From positions 1 through 64,000 of the forward strand of contig NZ_JANQOO010000016.1 in the NCBI RefSeq assembly GCF_028285715.1: a DNA stretch of 64,000 bases. The letters are read 5' to 3'. The notes under the pieces were generated by a model. The model worked only from the letters and a program-made list of their open reading frames with translations, was not told where the DNA came from and made no database searches. Position 1 is the first letter of the stretch; each line of letters opens with the position of its first letter. This DNA is from Ulvibacterium sp. Its GTDB lineage: Bacteria; Bacteroidota; Bacteroidia; Flavobacteriales; Flavobacteriaceae. The translations under genes were made by a program, and so were the position numbers. Of the stretch, positions 36,750 through 46,925 are shown one piece after another.

Positions 36750-37402
36750 TGGAACCTATATTTAGAAATACATCCACCATAGATTGGATAACACTTCTAC
36801 TATTTGGAAGCCTGTTATTTGTTATAGTGGCTAAAAGTCTGTTTTACGGTCGATTTCTAAATTTCGTCATCTTACCCTTTAACAACAAATATATCTTTAT
36901 GTATAATAAGAAGGAAAAGTTGATGAACTGGTTCCATATCTTTTTTACGTTTTTTCAAATCATAAATTTTTCCCTGTTCATTTTCCTAACTTCAAAGATA
37001 TTGCTGCAAAAGGAAAACGACTCGTATCCCATGTATCCGATTATTCTGGGTGGGTTGGTTTTATTCATACTGATAAAAATTTTTTTACAATTGGGCAACG
37101 GTTTCATCTTTGGCGTCAATAAAGTTATTGGTGAACTCATTTTTAAGAAACTATCTTATCTGAACTATAGTAGCATGGTAATGTTCCTTGCCAATATAGT
37201 TCTTGTTTATATAATCAAAGATTCCAAGGTTGTAGTTTATTTATCCATTTTCTTAATTCTTTTGATAAATGCAATCGGCTGGATTACAGTGTTGAAGAAT
37301 CATCAAAAATTCATCACTGGCAATTTTTTCTATTTTATTTTGTACCTTTGCGCTCTCGAAATTGCGCCGTTCATCATCATTGGAAGTTATCTAAAAGACT
37401 AG
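36749..37402 (+). CDS. DUF4271 membrane protein
   Basis: This 217-residue integral membrane protein has six or so hydrophobic segments (for example WITLLLFGSLLFVIVAKSL, IILGGLVLFILIKIFL) and the loop FNNKYIFMYNKKEKL. The pattern fits DUF4271, which in Flavobacteria commonly precedes the uroporphyrinogen-III synthase gene, as here. It starts with GTG, overlapping the GT39 stop by one base. Function is unknown. Its 3' end contains the promoter for the next gene. Confidence 0.85.
   Translation: MEPIFRNTSTIDWITLLLFGSLLFVIVAKSLFYGRFLNFVILPFNNKYIFMYNKKEKLMNWFHIFFTFFQIINFSLFIFLTSKILLQKENDSYPMYPIILGGLVLFILIKIFLQLGNGFIFGVNKVIGELIFKKLSYLNYSSMVMFLANIVLVYIIKDSKVVVYLSIFLILLINAIGWITVLKNHQKFITGNFFYFILYLCALEIAPFIIIGSYLKD
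37343..37350 (+). promoter_or_regulatory. TAnnTTTG -7 element for hemD-like gene
   Basis: TACCTTTG, followed by GCGCTC, lies inside the end of the DUF4271 gene, 58 bases before the hemD-like start. It would allow expression independent of the upstream unit. Confidence 0.5.
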
Positions 37403-37408
37403 GTTTAT

Positions 37409-38155
37409 ATGAAAGTAAAGACGATTTTGGTGTCCCAACCGGAGCCGAAAATGGAAAACTCCCCATATTCAAGACTTATTGACAAGGAAAAGGTAAAGGT
37501 AGATTTTAGGCCATTTATTCATGTAGAAGGAGTTGATGCAAAAAATGTTCGTCGTCAAAGAATAGACCTAAAAAATTACACGGCCATTATTCTTACCAGC
37601 CGCAATGCAGTTGACCACTTTTTTAGGATAGCGGAAGAAATGAGATTTAAGGTGCCGGACACCATGAAGTACTTTTGCCAATCCGAAGCCGTTGCTTATT
37701 ATCTTCAAAAATATGTGGTTTATCGTAAGCGTAAAATTTACGTAGGAAAGCGCATTTTCAATGAACTTGTTCCCCTTTTCAAAAAATATAAGGAGGAAAA
37801 ATTTTTGCTTCCCTCCTCGGATTCCCTTAAACCAACAATACCTGAGGCTTTGGATAAGGTAGGCATCGATTGGACCCGAGGAATTTTCTATAAGACAGTA
37901 ATCAGCGACCTGTCCGATCTTCGTGATGTTTATTATGATGTCCTCGTATTCTTTAGTCCTTCGGGCATAGAATCCCTTTTAAAGAATTTTCCCGATTTTG
38001 AACAAAACGATACGCGTATTGCAGTATTTGGAAATTCTACCGTAAAAGCTGCCACCGATGCCGGTCTACGAATAGATATTAAGGCTCCTACCCCGGAAAC
38101 ACCTTCTATGACCATGGCCCTGCAGAAGTATATCACTGCGGTAAACAAAAAGTAA
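37409..38155 (+). CDS. hemD: uroporphyrinogen-III synthase family protein
   Basis: This 248-residue protein has the two-lobed HemD layout: ILVSQPEPKMENSPYSRL at the N-terminus, LKNYTAIILTSRNAVDHFF, FCQSEAVAYYLQKY, and VLVFFSPSGIESLLKNFP with a final AVFGNSTVKAATDAGLR. The enzyme cyclises hydroxymethylbilane in tetrapyrrole synthesis. Identity is weak in this family, so the function rests on fold-level motifs and on synteny with DUF4271 in Flavobacteria. It ends at a bidirectional hairpin. Confidence 0.8.
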   Translation: MKVKTILVSQPEPKMENSPYSRLIDKEKVKVDFRPFIHVEGVDAKNVRRQRIDLKNYTAIILTSRNAVDHFFRIAEEMRFKVPDTMKYFCQSEAVAYYLQKYVVYRKRKIYVGKRIFNELVPLFKKYKEEKFLLPSSDSLKPTIPEALDKVGIDWTRGIFYKTVISDLSDLRDVYYDVLVFFSPSGIESLLKNFPDFEQNDTRIAVFGNSTVKAATDAGLRIDIKAPTPETPSMTMALQKYITAVNKK

Positions 38156-38207
38156 AGAGGTTCATTTTTAGAAAAATCCGAAATTTTCGTTTCATCGAAC
38201 CTCTTTA
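38153..38207. terminator. bidirectional terminator between hemD and pckA
   Basis: TAAAGAGGTTC (beginning with the hemD stop) pairs with GAACCTCTTTA, an 11-bp stem around a 33-base AT-rich loop. It lies between two convergent genes and could stop both. Confidence 0.6.
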
Positions 38208-38243
38208 TGCCATCACTGTATGGGTCTCATTTTGGCCTGGCGT

Positions 38244-39872
38244 CTAAAAGGCATATCGCTGTGGTCCTCCCCGTCGTATTTCCTCGGTAGCATGCGATTC
38301 AAATTTCTTGAAGTTTTCACGGAACGCATTCGTCAACTTAAAGGCAGTTCTGTAGTAGGCTTCATCGTTATTCCAAGTGGCCCGCGGACTTAGGACACTG
38401 GTCGGAACTCCGGGACATCGCCTAGGTTGTGCCACACCGAACACCGAGTGGATATGATAGGTATCATAGGTATACAATCCCAAATCACCATTCAAAACAG
38501 CCTGGATCATGGCGCGGGTGTATTTTAGTTTCATTCGCGTCCCAACACCATACGATCCCCCAGTCCACCCCGTATTCACCAACCAAACATTTACTCCGGC
38601 CTCGGTCATTTTCTTACTTAACATTTCGGCGTATTTTGCTGGATGCAATGGCATAAAGGGAGCTCCAAAACAGGCAGAAAAAGAGGGAATAGGCTCTACC
38701 ACCCCAGCTTCGGTTCCTGCCACCTTGGCCGTATATCCAGAAATAAAATGATACGCGGCTTGACTGGGAGTCAGTTTGGAAATAGGAGGTAGTACCCCAA
38801 AGGCATCCGCTGTTAAGAAAAAGATATTCTTGGGATTATGACCTATGGATGGCCTTTGAACATTGTCAATGTGGTACAAGGGGTAACTCACACGGGTATT
38901 CTGCGTGATGGAAATATCGGAGAAATCAACTTCACCCCTATCGTTCATAATCACGTTTTCCAGAATTGCGCCTTTTTTAATCGCCCCATAAATTTCAGGT
39001 TCATTTTCTTGGGAAAGGTCAATCACCTTGGCATAACATCCCCCCTCAAAATTGAAGATTGCGTTTTCATTGTTCCAACCATGTTCATCATCACCGATTA
39101 GTTTGCGGGTAGCATCCGTGGACAAGGTTGTCTTACCGGTTCCCGATAGTCCAAAGAAAATAGCCGTATCCCCTTTTTCTCCCACATTGGCGGAGCAGTG
39201 CATGGGTAACGTATTCTTATATACAGGGAGTATAAAATTAAGCGCGGAAAAAATTCCTTTCTTAATCTCTCCCGTGTAGCCCGTTCCTCCAATCAACGCA
39301 ATTTTTCGGGAAAAATTCAATATGGCAAAGTTATGCTGTCGCGTACCATCCTCTTTCGCAACGGCTCTAAATCCCGGAGCATTGATTACCGTCCATTCGG
39401 GTTCAAAATTCTTCAATTCCTCTTCCGTGGGTCGGATAAACATATTGTATACAAATTGGTTGGACCAGGGATATTCGGTAATGACCCGAATATCCATTCG
39501 GTAGTTGGCATCGGCACACGCGTAGCAATCGCGCACATAAAGTTCCTTGTTGTTCAAATAAGTGATAACCTTATCATAGAGTTTATCAAAGGCCGAAGGT
39601 TCGAAAGGCATATTGATGCCACCCCACCATACTTTTTCGGAAGTAATAGCATCTTTTACAATGAACCTGTCCTTGGGCGATCTTCCCGTAAATTCACCAG
39701 TGTGTATCGCCAAAGCTCCCGATGAGGCTTCCCTCCCCATATTCCTCTCCAAAGTAATCCCGTGAAGATTTGAGGAATCTAGTTGATACTGTATATCGTT
39801 ATGGGTAATCCCATAATTTTTAAGGGAAATAGACCTTGGTTTATTTTTCGATATATCCATCCGAACCAACAT
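38244..39872 (-). CDS. pckA: phosphoenolpyruvate carboxykinase (ATP)
   Basis: PckA converts oxaloacetate and ATP to phosphoenolpyruvate, the first step of gluconeogenesis. The 542-residue enzyme has TGRSPKDRFIV, the P-loop GLSGTGKTTLS near residue 245, the metal site DDEHGW, and the PEPCK signature NIFFLTADAFGVLPP. The C-terminal NTGWTGGSYGVG binds the adenine nucleotide. A start four codons later (39860) is equally possible. It lies 18 bases after the DUF423 gene, so the two may be cotranscribed. Gluconeogenic flux fits growth on amino and organic acids. Confidence 0.95.
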   Translation of the reverse strand: MLVRMDISKNKPRSISLKNYGITHNDIQYQLDSSNLHGITLERNMGREASSGALAIHTGEFTGRSPKDRFIVKDAITSEKVWWGGINMPFEPSAFDKLYDKVITYLNNKELYVRDCYACADANYRMDIRVITEYPWSNQFVYNMFIRPTEEELKNFEPEWTVINAPGFRAVAKEDGTRQHNFAILNFSRKIALIGGTGYTGEIKKGIFSALNFILPVYKNTLPMHCSANVGEKGDTAIFFGLSGTGKTTLSTDATRKLIGDDEHGWNNENAIFNFEGGCYAKVIDLSQENEPEIYGAIKKGAILENVIMNDRGEVDFSDISITQNTRVSYPLYHIDNVQRPSIGHNPKNIFFLTADAFGVLPPISKLTPSQAAYHFISGYTAKVAGTEAGVVEPIPSFSACFGAPFMPLHPAKYAEMLSKKMTEAGVNVWLVNTGWTGGSYGVGTRMKLKYTRAMIQAVLNGDLGLYTYDTYHIHSVFGVAQPRRCPGVPTSVLSPRATWNNDEAYYRTAFKLTNAFRENFKKFESHATEEIRRGGPQRYAF

Positions 39873-39890
39873 TTTCTGGTTAAAAATTGC

Positions 39891-40277
39891 TCAGTTTAAA
39901 CTCCTGAAACTATGATAGCCCAAAAGTATCCAACCTAACACGAGTAACGTCCCGCCAATTGGGGTTAAAAAAGCAATCGACTTAGCATTAAAACTTGTAA
40001 TACTGTTTATCGCCAGTAGGTATATAGAGAAGGAAAATAGAATTACTCCACTAAAAACGCAGTAAAATATCCATTTTTTCCTTTGCTCCGGAATCTTATT
40101 TACGTTCGCCAGTATCAATAGAAAAAAAGCATGGTACATTTGATATTTTACCCCGGTCTCAAAAGTCTGTACCGCCTTGACATCCACTAGCTTCTCCAGA
40201 CCGTGCGCCCCAAATGCTCCCAATAGTACCGCCGACATCCCTAAAATTGATCCTATCAAAAAAATTGTTCTGTTCAT
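39891..40277 (-). CDS. DUF423 membrane protein
   Basis: This 128-residue protein has four hydrophobic helices and the DUF423 N-terminal pattern FLIGSILGMSAVLLGAFGAHGLEK. A QTFETGVKYQMYHAFFLLIL segment follows, and it ends LLVLGWILLGYHSF. The family is widespread and of unknown function. It is divergent from the saccharopine dehydrogenase-like gene and just upstream of pckA. Confidence 0.9.
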   Translation of the reverse strand: MNRTIFLIGSILGMSAVLLGAFGAHGLEKLVDVKAVQTFETGVKYQMYHAFFLLILANVNKIPEQRKKWIFYCVFSGVILFSFSIYLLAINSITSFNAKSIAFLTPIGGTLLVLGWILLGYHSFRSLN

Positions 40278-40363
40278 AACTTCGCTGGCCCTCTTTTTTA
40301 TAAATGTAACAAATTGATACCTTAGTGCTTCGTATTATTTGCAAAACTAACCGTATAAAACCT

Positions 40364-41737
40364 ATGTTGCGAAAAATATTGATTATTGGTGCGGGAAAAT
40401 CCACCGCCTATCTTTTGGATTACCTCTTGGAAAAGGCGGCCTCCCAACAGTTACACATTACCATTGGTGACTTGAACCCCGATACCATTTCCAAATCTGT
40501 AAAAGAACACCCCTCCTGTACCGTAATACAACTTGATATTTTTAAGGAAGACGATAGAAAAAGGACCATTAAAAATTCTGATATTGTTGTTTCCATGCTA
40601 CCCCCCAGAATGCACGGTAATGTGGCCAAGGACTGTCTTGCCTTTGGAAAGCATTTGGTTACGGCATCCTATGTTAATTCGGAAATCCGTACGTTACATA
40701 AAAAAGTTAAGGAAAAGGGGTTGGTCTTTATGAACGAAATGGGCCTGGATCCAGGGATAGATCATATGAGTGCTATGCAGGTTATTGATCGAATTAGGCG
40801 AGAGGGAGGAAAAATGTTGTTGTTCGAATCCTTTACAGGAGGGTTGGTCGCACCGGAGAGCGATACCAATCTTTGGAACTATAAATTTACCTGGAATCCG
40901 AGAAATGTAGTATTGGCGGGACAAGGCGGCGCGGCAAAATTCATTCAGGAAGGGACTTACAAATACATCCCCTATCACAAACTCTTCAGAAGGACGGAAT
41001 TCTTTGAAATTGAAGGGTATGGTCGTTTTGAAGGATATGCCAATAGGGATTCCCTGGATTATAGGAAAGCCTATGGCCTTGAAGATGTTTTGACTCTTTA
41101 TAGAGGCACTATGCGAAGGGTCGGATTTTCCAAGGCATGGAATTTGTTCGTTCAGCTAGGCATGACAGATGATAGTTACTCCATTGAAAACTCAAAAGGC
41201 ATGTCCTATCGAGAATTTGTTAATCTGTTCCTTCCCTACTCGCCAACAGATTCGGTGGAGCTTAAATTAAGACACTATTTAAAGATAGATCAGGACGATA
41301 GCATATGGGGCAAATTGTTGGAGTTAGATCTTTTTAGTGCCAAAAAAACCATCCCATTGGAGAATGCCACACCGGCACAAGTACTGCAATGGATTCTTGA
41401 AGATAGCTGGACCCTGACCAAAGATGACAAGGATATGATAGTCATGTACCACAAGTTCGGTTACGAGCTATCCGGAAAAAAGCAGCAAATAGATGCCAAT
41501 ATGGTAGTTATCGGAGAAAACCATAGCCACACCGCTATGGCCAAAACGGTAGGGCTCCCTGTGGCCATAGCCACCCTCCTGATATTGAATAAGGAAATTA
41601 AGACGCCAGGGGTACAGATTCCGATTACCAAGGAAGTATACGAGCCTATTCTTTCCGAACTTAGTGCGCTAGGCGTAGTTTTCAAGGAATTTAAGGTGCC
41701 TTACCTGGGATATAACCCAGATTCCGTTGCAAGTTGA
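40364..41737 (+). CDS. saccharopine dehydrogenase family protein (reductase type)
   Basis: This 457-residue protein has the nucleotide-binding motif ILIIGAGKSTAYLLDYL at the N-terminus and MNEMGLDPGIDHMSAMQVID, the saccharopine reductase (LYS9/AASS-type) segment. ESFTGGLVAPESDTN and AGQGGAAKFI follow. It probably acts on saccharopine or a related imine in lysine metabolism. The ATG at 40364 starts the Rossmann strand; earlier codons are leader. An Lrp-family regulator, often found beside amino-acid catabolic genes, follows 136 bases downstream. Confidence 0.88.
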   Translation: MLRKILIIGAGKSTAYLLDYLLEKAASQQLHITIGDLNPDTISKSVKEHPSCTVIQLDIFKEDDRKRTIKNSDIVVSMLPPRMHGNVAKDCLAFGKHLVTASYVNSEIRTLHKKVKEKGLVFMNEMGLDPGIDHMSAMQVIDRIRREGGKMLLFESFTGGLVAPESDTNLWNYKFTWNPRNVVLAGQGGAAKFIQEGTYKYIPYHKLFRRTEFFEIEGYGRFEGYANRDSLDYRKAYGLEDVLTLYRGTMRRVGFSKAWNLFVQLGMTDDSYSIENSKGMSYREFVNLFLPYSPTDSVELKLRHYLKIDQDDSIWGKLLELDLFSAKKTIPLENATPAQVLQWILEDSWTLTKDDKDMIVMYHKFGYELSGKKQQIDANMVVIGENHSHTAMAKTVGLPVAIATLLILNKEIKTPGVQIPITKEVYEPILSELSALGVVFKEFKVPYLGYNPDSVAS

Positions 41738-41843
41738 GGTATCTTTCTTTGAAATCACCCCCAGGAATCATTTGACTATTGACTTCTGCTTCTATCAATT
41801 TGCGAATAGAACGAGCAAAGATTATCTATTTGCACATATTTCA

Positions 41844-41851
41844 TAGTTTTG
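41844..41851 (+). promoter_or_regulatory. TAnnTTTG -7 element for Lrp gene
   Basis: TAGTTTTG matches the consensus and is 22 bases before the ATG. The upstream saccharopine gene has no obvious terminator. Confidence 0.4.
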
Positions 41852-41873
41852 TTTTTAAATTGAAATATATTCC

Positions 41874-42344
41874 ATGAAATCTAATAACGAAAAAGTAAAA
41901 ATAGATGGTATCGACAAGAAAATTCTAAGATTTCTTATGCAAGATGCCCGTAAGCCCATTTTGGAAATCGCACGAAATATCGGCATTTCCGGAGCCGCTA
42001 TACATCAACGTCTTCGAAAATTGGAAGCTTCTAAACTATTGGCCGGATCTAAATTCATCATCAATCCCAAGGTCATGGGCTACACCACCATGGCATATAT
42101 CGGTATATATTTGGACAAAGCAATGAGCAATCCGATAGCCGTAAAGCATTTGGAAAAAATCCCCGAGGTTTTGGAATGCCATTACACCACGGGGAATTGG
42201 TCCATACTCATAAAAGTCCTTTGTAGGGACAATGAACATCTGATGTATGTGCTCAACAAGGAAATACAACAAATTGAAGGTGTTTCTAGAACCGAAACCT
42301 TTATTTCCCTGGCTCAGCAGATTGACAGGCAAATCTCCATTTAA
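41874..42344 (+). CDS. Lrp/AsnC family transcriptional regulator
   Basis: This 156-residue regulator has a winged helix (IDKKILRFLMQDARKPILEIA, then ISGAAIHQRLRKLE) and a C-terminal RAM/effector domain (AYIGIYLDKA, VLECHYTTGNWSILIKVLCRD). Lrp-family proteins sense amino acids as octamers or dimers. Adjacency to a saccharopine dehydrogenase suggests control of lysine degradation. The last 4 bases overlap the convergent GNAT gene. Confidence 0.92.
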   Translation: MKSNNEKVKIDGIDKKILRFLMQDARKPILEIARNIGISGAAIHQRLRKLEASKLLAGSKFIINPKVMGYTTMAYIGIYLDKAMSNPIAVKHLEKIPEVLECHYTTGNWSILIKVLCRDNEHLMYVLNKEIQQIEGVSRTETFISLAQQIDRQISI

Positions 42345-42772
42345 TAGTTAAATTCGATAAGTACAATGGGCTCTTTCTCTGCAATACCCCCGGCGGCCAA
42401 ATAGGCTTTTTGGGCCGCAATATTGGATTTCTCCGTAGCTACCCAAGCTTCAGTACAACCGAGTTGCCTGCCGTATTCCACCAAAAACTTCGTCAACTTT
42501 CGGCCAATGCCCTTTCCTTGAAAGTCATCTAGGACCGAAACCTCATTTACAAAAAGCTGAGGGTCTTTATCGGGATGGACATAGTGGAATCCCGACGCCA
42601 TTCCTACAACATCATCTCCATGATAGGCCAGGACCAGGTGATGCCTCTTGTCCTTGATAAATTCAGCGGTACGATTTGGTTTAATGGGATAATCGAACAA
42701 TCGATCTCCAATACTTTGTAAAGCCGGCAAATCATCTATTGTGGCCAGTCCTATAGTTATATTTTCTTCCAT
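42341..42772 (-). CDS. GNAT-family N-acetyltransferase
   Basis: This 143-residue protein has the GNAT acetyl-CoA site in VNEVSVLDDFQGKGIGRKLTKFL (the Q-x-x-G-x-G/A pattern QGKGIG). The preceding strand VGMASGFHYVHP and a final LGCTEAWVATEKSNIAAQKAYLAAGG are also typical. The acceptor is unknown. I chose the ATG at 42772 over one nine codons earlier, which lies close to the terminator hairpin. Confidence 0.9.
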   Translation of the reverse strand: MEENITIGLATIDDLPALQSIGDRLFDYPIKPNRTAEFIKDKRHHLVLAYHGDDVVGMASGFHYVHPDKDPQLFVNEVSVLDDFQGKGIGRKLTKFLVEYGRQLGCTEAWVATEKSNIAAQKAYLAAGGIAEKEPIVLIEFNY

Positions 42773-42784
42773 AATGTTGGGTAT

Positions 42785-42820
42785 AAAAAAACCTGTCAAG
42801 TTTATTTTACAAGACAGGTC
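42785..42820 (-). terminator. terminator after Zn peptidase gene
   Basis: On the minus strand ACCTGTC pairs with GACAGGT and runs into seven T, 20-25 bases after the peptidase stop. Confidence 0.85.
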
Positions 42821-42842
42821 CTATTTAAATTATTCGTAGGAA

Positions 42843-43538
42843 TTAATCCCTACCGCCAAAAACCTGTAAACCCCAGTAGACCAATGTGGCCAATGAACCG
42901 ATTGCAGCTACCAAATAAGTGCGGGCAGCCCACTTTAGGGCATCCTCGGAACCTTTGTATTCTTGCTGGGTAACCATATTCTTTTGTCGTAACCATACCA
43001 AGGCCCTTTTACTTGCATCATACTCCACGGGCAAGGTAACAAAGCTAAATAGCGTAGCCATGGCCATCATCACCAATCCGGCAACCGCTATATAATATCC
43101 CAGACCAACACCGGCAGCGGCTCCTAACATTAATCCCCCAAAAACTACCCACATGGACATCCCCGAGGTGATACTCACGACGGGAACCAATTTGGAACGC
43201 ATGGTTAACCATTCATAGGCCTGGGCATGCTGTACCGCATGACCACATTCATGGGCAGCGACCGCAGCAGCAGCAGCGTTGCGCTGGCTATAGACCCCTT
43301 CGCTCAAATTGACCGTTTTGTTTTTTGGGTTATAATGGTCGGTAAGCATCCCTGGTGTAGAGATTACCTTTACATCGCGGATTCCGTGATCCGCCAACAT
43401 TTTCTCCGCAATCTCGGCACCACTCATCCCATTCTGCAAGTGCACTTTGGAGTAGTGTCTAAATTTACTTTTAAGTTTTGCACTTACCAACCAGCTTACC
43501 AAGGCAATGGCTCCAATTAATATATAATATCCCATCAT
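42843..43538 (-). CDS. neutral zinc metallopeptidase, membrane-anchored
   Basis: This 231-residue protein has an N-terminal membrane helix (YYILIGAIALVSWLVSA) and an MSGAEIAEKML segment. The zinc-binding motif HECGH lies at residues 96-100, preceded by NLSEGVYSQRNAAAAAVAA. Two or three more membrane helices follow, then a LPVEYDASKRAL segment with the likely third ligand Glu. This fits the Zn_peptidase_2 (YugP-like) family, thought to act on membrane proteins. A start one codon later is possible. Confidence 0.9.
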   Translation of the reverse strand: MMGYYILIGAIALVSWLVSAKLKSKFRHYSKVHLQNGMSGAEIAEKMLADHGIRDVKVISTPGMLTDHYNPKNKTVNLSEGVYSQRNAAAAAVAAHECGHAVQHAQAYEWLTMRSKLVPVVSITSGMSMWVVFGGLMLGAAAGVGLGYYIAVAGLVMMAMATLFSFVTLPVEYDASKRALVWLRQKNMVTQQEYKGSEDALKWAARTYLVAAIGSLATLVYWGLQVFGGRD

Positions 43539-43935
43539 AACTTCTCAATTTTAAATATTTGTTTTAAAGTTAAAAAAGATTCCCCTAAGCACGGAGATGA
43601 CTTTTCACTTTATCAAGCAAAAATCCCGCCAATGTATCTAGACGCCTTTATGGATGCGAACAAGGTGACAAATACTGACAAAATGTACATTAAATTGCCT
43701 TACTCAGGTCCTATTTTAATCAAAACCTACAAAAGTGCCAGGACTCCAATAATCCATGGCCAAGTATTGTAGATACACTATTGCGGCATAACCCACATAT
43801 AAATCTGAGCACGATTCCTTGTGCAATTCCCACATACAACCCTCCTCAAAAAATGGTTCGCGTTATATCCCTGACGCTTGGAGCAAATTAAGATAAGACG
43901 GAGTTAAATCATGGGGGCCTGATGGGATAACTCTG
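43539..43935. other. intergenic region between Zn peptidase and leuS
   Basis: These 397 bases contain no gene, RNA or repeat I can support. A 46-codon open frame starts near 43632 but resembles nothing. The peptidase promoter should be near 43540-43600. I see no terminator hairpin for leuS. Confidence 0.5.
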
Positions 43936-46788
43936 TTACCCTACAATGTTCACAATTTTCCCCGGTACCACGATAACCTTTTTGGGTGTTCGGCCCTGTA
44001 ATTGTTGTTGGGTCCTTTCGTGGGCCATTACGGTTTTTTCAATCTCTTCCTTTGCCATATCCAAAGGAAGTTCCAAGGTAAAGCGCATTTTACCATTAAA
44101 GGAAATTGGGTATTCCTTGCTACTTTCCGTTATATACTTTGCTTCGAATTTTGGGAAGGACGCATAAGAAATGGTTTGGGTATGACCAAGTCCCTGCCAT
44201 AGTTCTTCCGCAATATGTGGGGCATAGGGAGATACCAAAATGGCAAGAGGTTCCAAGATTTCCCGACTCGTACATTTTTGGGCCGAAAGTTCATTGACAC
44301 AGATCATAAAAGTAGAGACCGAAGTATTGAAGCTAAAGTTCTCAATATCTTCTTCCACCTTTTTGATCGTTTTGTGCAGGGTTTTTAGGTTTTCCTTGGA
44401 AGGCTCGCTATCCGAAACCGAAAATGTGCCCTCTGTACCGGAATGATACAAGCGCCACATCTTTTTCAGAAAGGAATGCACTCCGGTAATCCCTGCAGTG
44501 TTCCAAGGTTTGGATTGTTCCAAGGGACCTAGGAACATTTCGTACAGACGTAGACTGTCCGCCCCGTATTCCTCGCAAATCTCATCCGGGTTGACCACGT
44601 TGTACTTGGATTTGGACATTTTTTCTACTTCGCGTCCCACAATATATTTGCCTTCTTCCAGGATAAATTTTGCTTCCTCGTATTCAGGTTGCCATTTTTT
44701 AAAGGCATCAATGTCCAACTCATCCGATGAATTGACCAAAGAAACATCAGCGTGTATAGGGGTAACTTTTTTTTCTTGTATCAATCCTTTGGAAACAACA
44801 TTGACGGTACCTTCTTCTCTAAAGACAAAGGCGCTCGTTCCGGTAATCATCCCCTGATTAATCAATTTTTTGGCATATTCATCTGCCGGAACCCAACCCT
44901 TGTCAAACATAAACTTCTGCCAAAAACGGGAATAGAGCAAATGCCCCGTAGCGTGTTCGCTACCCCCTATATATAGGTCCACATCCTGCCAATAGTTAAC
45001 GGCTTCCCGAGAAAAAATCGCATCGTCATTATGCGGATCCATATAGCGGTTAAAGTACTGGGAGCTCCCTGCCCAGCCTGGCATGGTATTTAACTCCAAT
45101 GGAAATACAGTTTTATTGTCGATTAAATCGTTCCCAACAACCCTATTGGTCCCAATGTCCCAGGCCCAGTCGGTAGCATTGCCCAATGGGGGCTCCCCGG
45201 TTTCCGTGGGGAGGTATTTTTCTACTTCGGGCAATTCCAAAGGGAGATGTTCTTCTCCAAGTATTTGCGGCATTCCCTCCGCATCATAATAGACCGGAAA
45301 AGGTTCGCCCCAATACCGCTGGCGACTAAAAACGGCATCGCGTAAACGATAATTCACCTTGCCTTTTCCCGCTCCGATTTTTTCAAGTTCCGCAATAATT
45401 TTCTTGGTCGCCTCCTTGTAACTTAGCCCGTTGAGAAAATCGGAATTGGCAATGATCGTCTTTTCCTTATTGGCGAAGGCTTCCTCCGAGATATCCACGC
45501 CTTCGAAAATATTGGGAATAGGGATACCAAAGTGCTTTGCAAAATCATAATCGCGTTGATCCCCGCAAGGAACGGACATCACGGCCCCGGTCCCATAACC
45601 GGCGAGTACATAATCCCCTATCCAAACAGGGATGGTCTCCTTGGTAAAGGGATGTTCGGCAAAGGCTCCTGTAAAAGCCCCGGTTATGGACTTTACATCC
45701 GCCATTCGATCCCGTTCGGAACGTTTGGCAGTGGCTTCCACATAAGCTTCCACCTCAGCTTTTTGTTCCGGAGTGGTTATTTTGGATACCAATTCATGCT
45801 CAGGCGCCAAGGTCATAAAAGTGGCTCCAAATATGGTATCAGGTCTCGTAGTAAAAACTTCTATAAAAGTTCTGGGTTCTAGGTTCCGAGAGTTATCAAA
45901 CGTTGACTCCAAAACCTTAAATTTTACACTTGCGCCCTCCGATCGACCAATCCAGTTGGTTTGCGAATCCTTAAGGGGCTGGGGCCAATCAATTTTTTCG
46001 AGCCCATCCAACAACCGCTGGGCATAGGCCGTGATACGCATACTCCATTGGGTCATCTTCTTTCGGATTACGGGATGTCCCCCTCGTTCCGAAACCCCAT
46101 TCACAACTTCGTCATTGGCCAATACGGTTCCCAAGGCCGGACACCAATTAACCTCGGTGTCCGCCAAATAGGTCAATCTGTATTTAAGTAACATCTCCTG
46201 CTTTTCCTTGGGCGAAAAGGCGGCCCAATCCGTTGCCGAAAACAGGGGTGTATCATCGTTACAGGATGCTTTTACATTTGCATTTCCTTCCTCTTCAAAT
46301 AATCCTATCAAATCTGTTATATCTTCGGCTTTATCCGAATTAAGATTGTACCACGAGTTAAACAGTTGTATAAAGATCCATTGTGTCCACTTGTAGTATT
46401 TCGGGTCTGACGTGCGGACTTCCCGGCTCCAATCAAAGGAGAAACCCAATTTATCCAATTGCTCCCTATACCTCTTGATATTGGTCTCCGTGGTTATGGC
46501 CGGATGCTGCCCGGTCTGAATGGCATACTGCTCAGCGGGCAATCCAAACGAGTCATATCCCATGGGATGCAATACATTAAAGCCTTTATGACGTTTATAC
46601 CGTGCGTAAATATCGCTGGCTATATAACCCAAAGGATGGCCAACATGCAATCCCGATCCGGAAGGATACGGAAACATATCCAAAACATAGAATTTTTCTT
46701 TTTCGGAATCGTTGCTTGCCCTAAAAGTCCCGTGCTTTGCCCAATATTCCTGCCACTTGGCCTCAATTTCCTTGAAATTAAATTTCAT
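43936..46788 (-). CDS. leuS: leucyl-tRNA synthetase
   Basis: LeuS charges tRNA-Leu. The 950-residue class I synthetase has the HIGH region [16 protein letters not shown] near residue 42 and an editing domain with [28 protein letters not shown] follows, then the KMSKS motif [16 protein letters not shown] near 705 and an anticodon domain ending in [19 protein letters not shown]. It is longer than E. coli LeuRS (860), as is usual in Bacteroidota, owing to insertions. It is divergent from ftsX. Confidence 0.96.
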   Translation of the reverse strand: MKFNFKEIEAKWQEYWAKHGTFRASNDSEKEKFYVLDMFPYPSGSGLHVGHPLGYIASDIYARYKRHKGFNVLHPMGYDSFGLPAEQYAIQTGQHPAITTETNIKRYREQLDKLGFSFDWSREVRTSDPKYYKWTQWIFIQLFNSWYNLNSDKAEDITDLIGLFEEEGNANVKASCNDDTPLFSATDWAAFSPKEKQEMLLKYRLTYLADTEVNWCPALGTVLANDEVVNGVSERGGHPVIRKKMTQWSMRITAYAQRLLDGLEKIDWPQPLKDSQTNWIGRSEGASVKFKVLESTFDNSRNLEPRTFIEVFTTRPDTIFGATFMTLAPEHELVSKITTPEQKAEVEAYVEATAKRSERDRMADVKSITGAFTGAFAEHPFTKETIPVWIGDYVLAGYGTGAVMSVPCGDQRDYDFAKHFGIPIPNIFEGVDISEEAFANKEKTIIANSDFLNGLSYKEATKKIIAELEKIGAGKGKVNYRLRDAVFSRQRYWGEPFPVYYDAEGMPQILGEEHLPLELPEVEKYLPTETGEPPLGNATDWAWDIGTNRVVGNDLIDNKTVFPLELNTMPGWAGSSQYFNRYMDPHNDDAIFSREAVNYWQDVDLYIGGSEHATGHLLYSRFWQKFMFDKGWVPADEYAKKLINQGMITGTSAFVFREEGTVNVVSKGLIQEKKVTPIHADVSLVNSSDELDIDAFKKWQPEYEEAKFILEEGKYIVGREVEKMSKSKYNVVNPDEICEEYGADSLRLYEMFLGPLEQSKPWNTAGITGVHSFLKKMWRLYHSGTEGTFSVSDSEPSKENLKTLHKTIKKVEEDIENFSFNTSVSTFMICVNELSAQKCTSREILEPLAILVSPYAPHIAEELWQGLGHTQTISYASFPKFEAKYITESSKEYPISFNGKMRFTLELPLDMAKEEIEKTVMAHERTQQQLQGRTPKKVIVVPGKIVNIVG

Positions 46789-46870
46789 TGAGAGGTTTTT
46801 AAAAGAAAATGATCATAATCCCATTGATGTGTACACCAATGAAAGTATGATCTTTGAGTTTAGTTTAGGG

Positions 46871-46878
46871 CAAAAATA
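46871..46878 (-). promoter_or_regulatory. TAnnTTTG -7 element for leuS
   Basis: The minus strand reads TATTTTTG, 82 bases before the leuS start codon, in the divergent leuS/ftsX region. Confidence 0.45.
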
Positions 46879-46925
46879 AGTTTATTGGACTTACTTTCCT
46901 ATTTTTACACCATTGATAAATAGCT

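Noticed and set aside
36749-37402. DUF4271 gene considered as an extension of the GT39 protein by frameshift
   Set aside because: A one-base stop/start overlap is a normal coupling arrangement and DUF4271 is a stand-alone family in relatives.
43632-43772. 46-codon open frame in the leuS/peptidase gap
   Set aside because: Short, no recognisable motif, no promoter element at a sensible distance.
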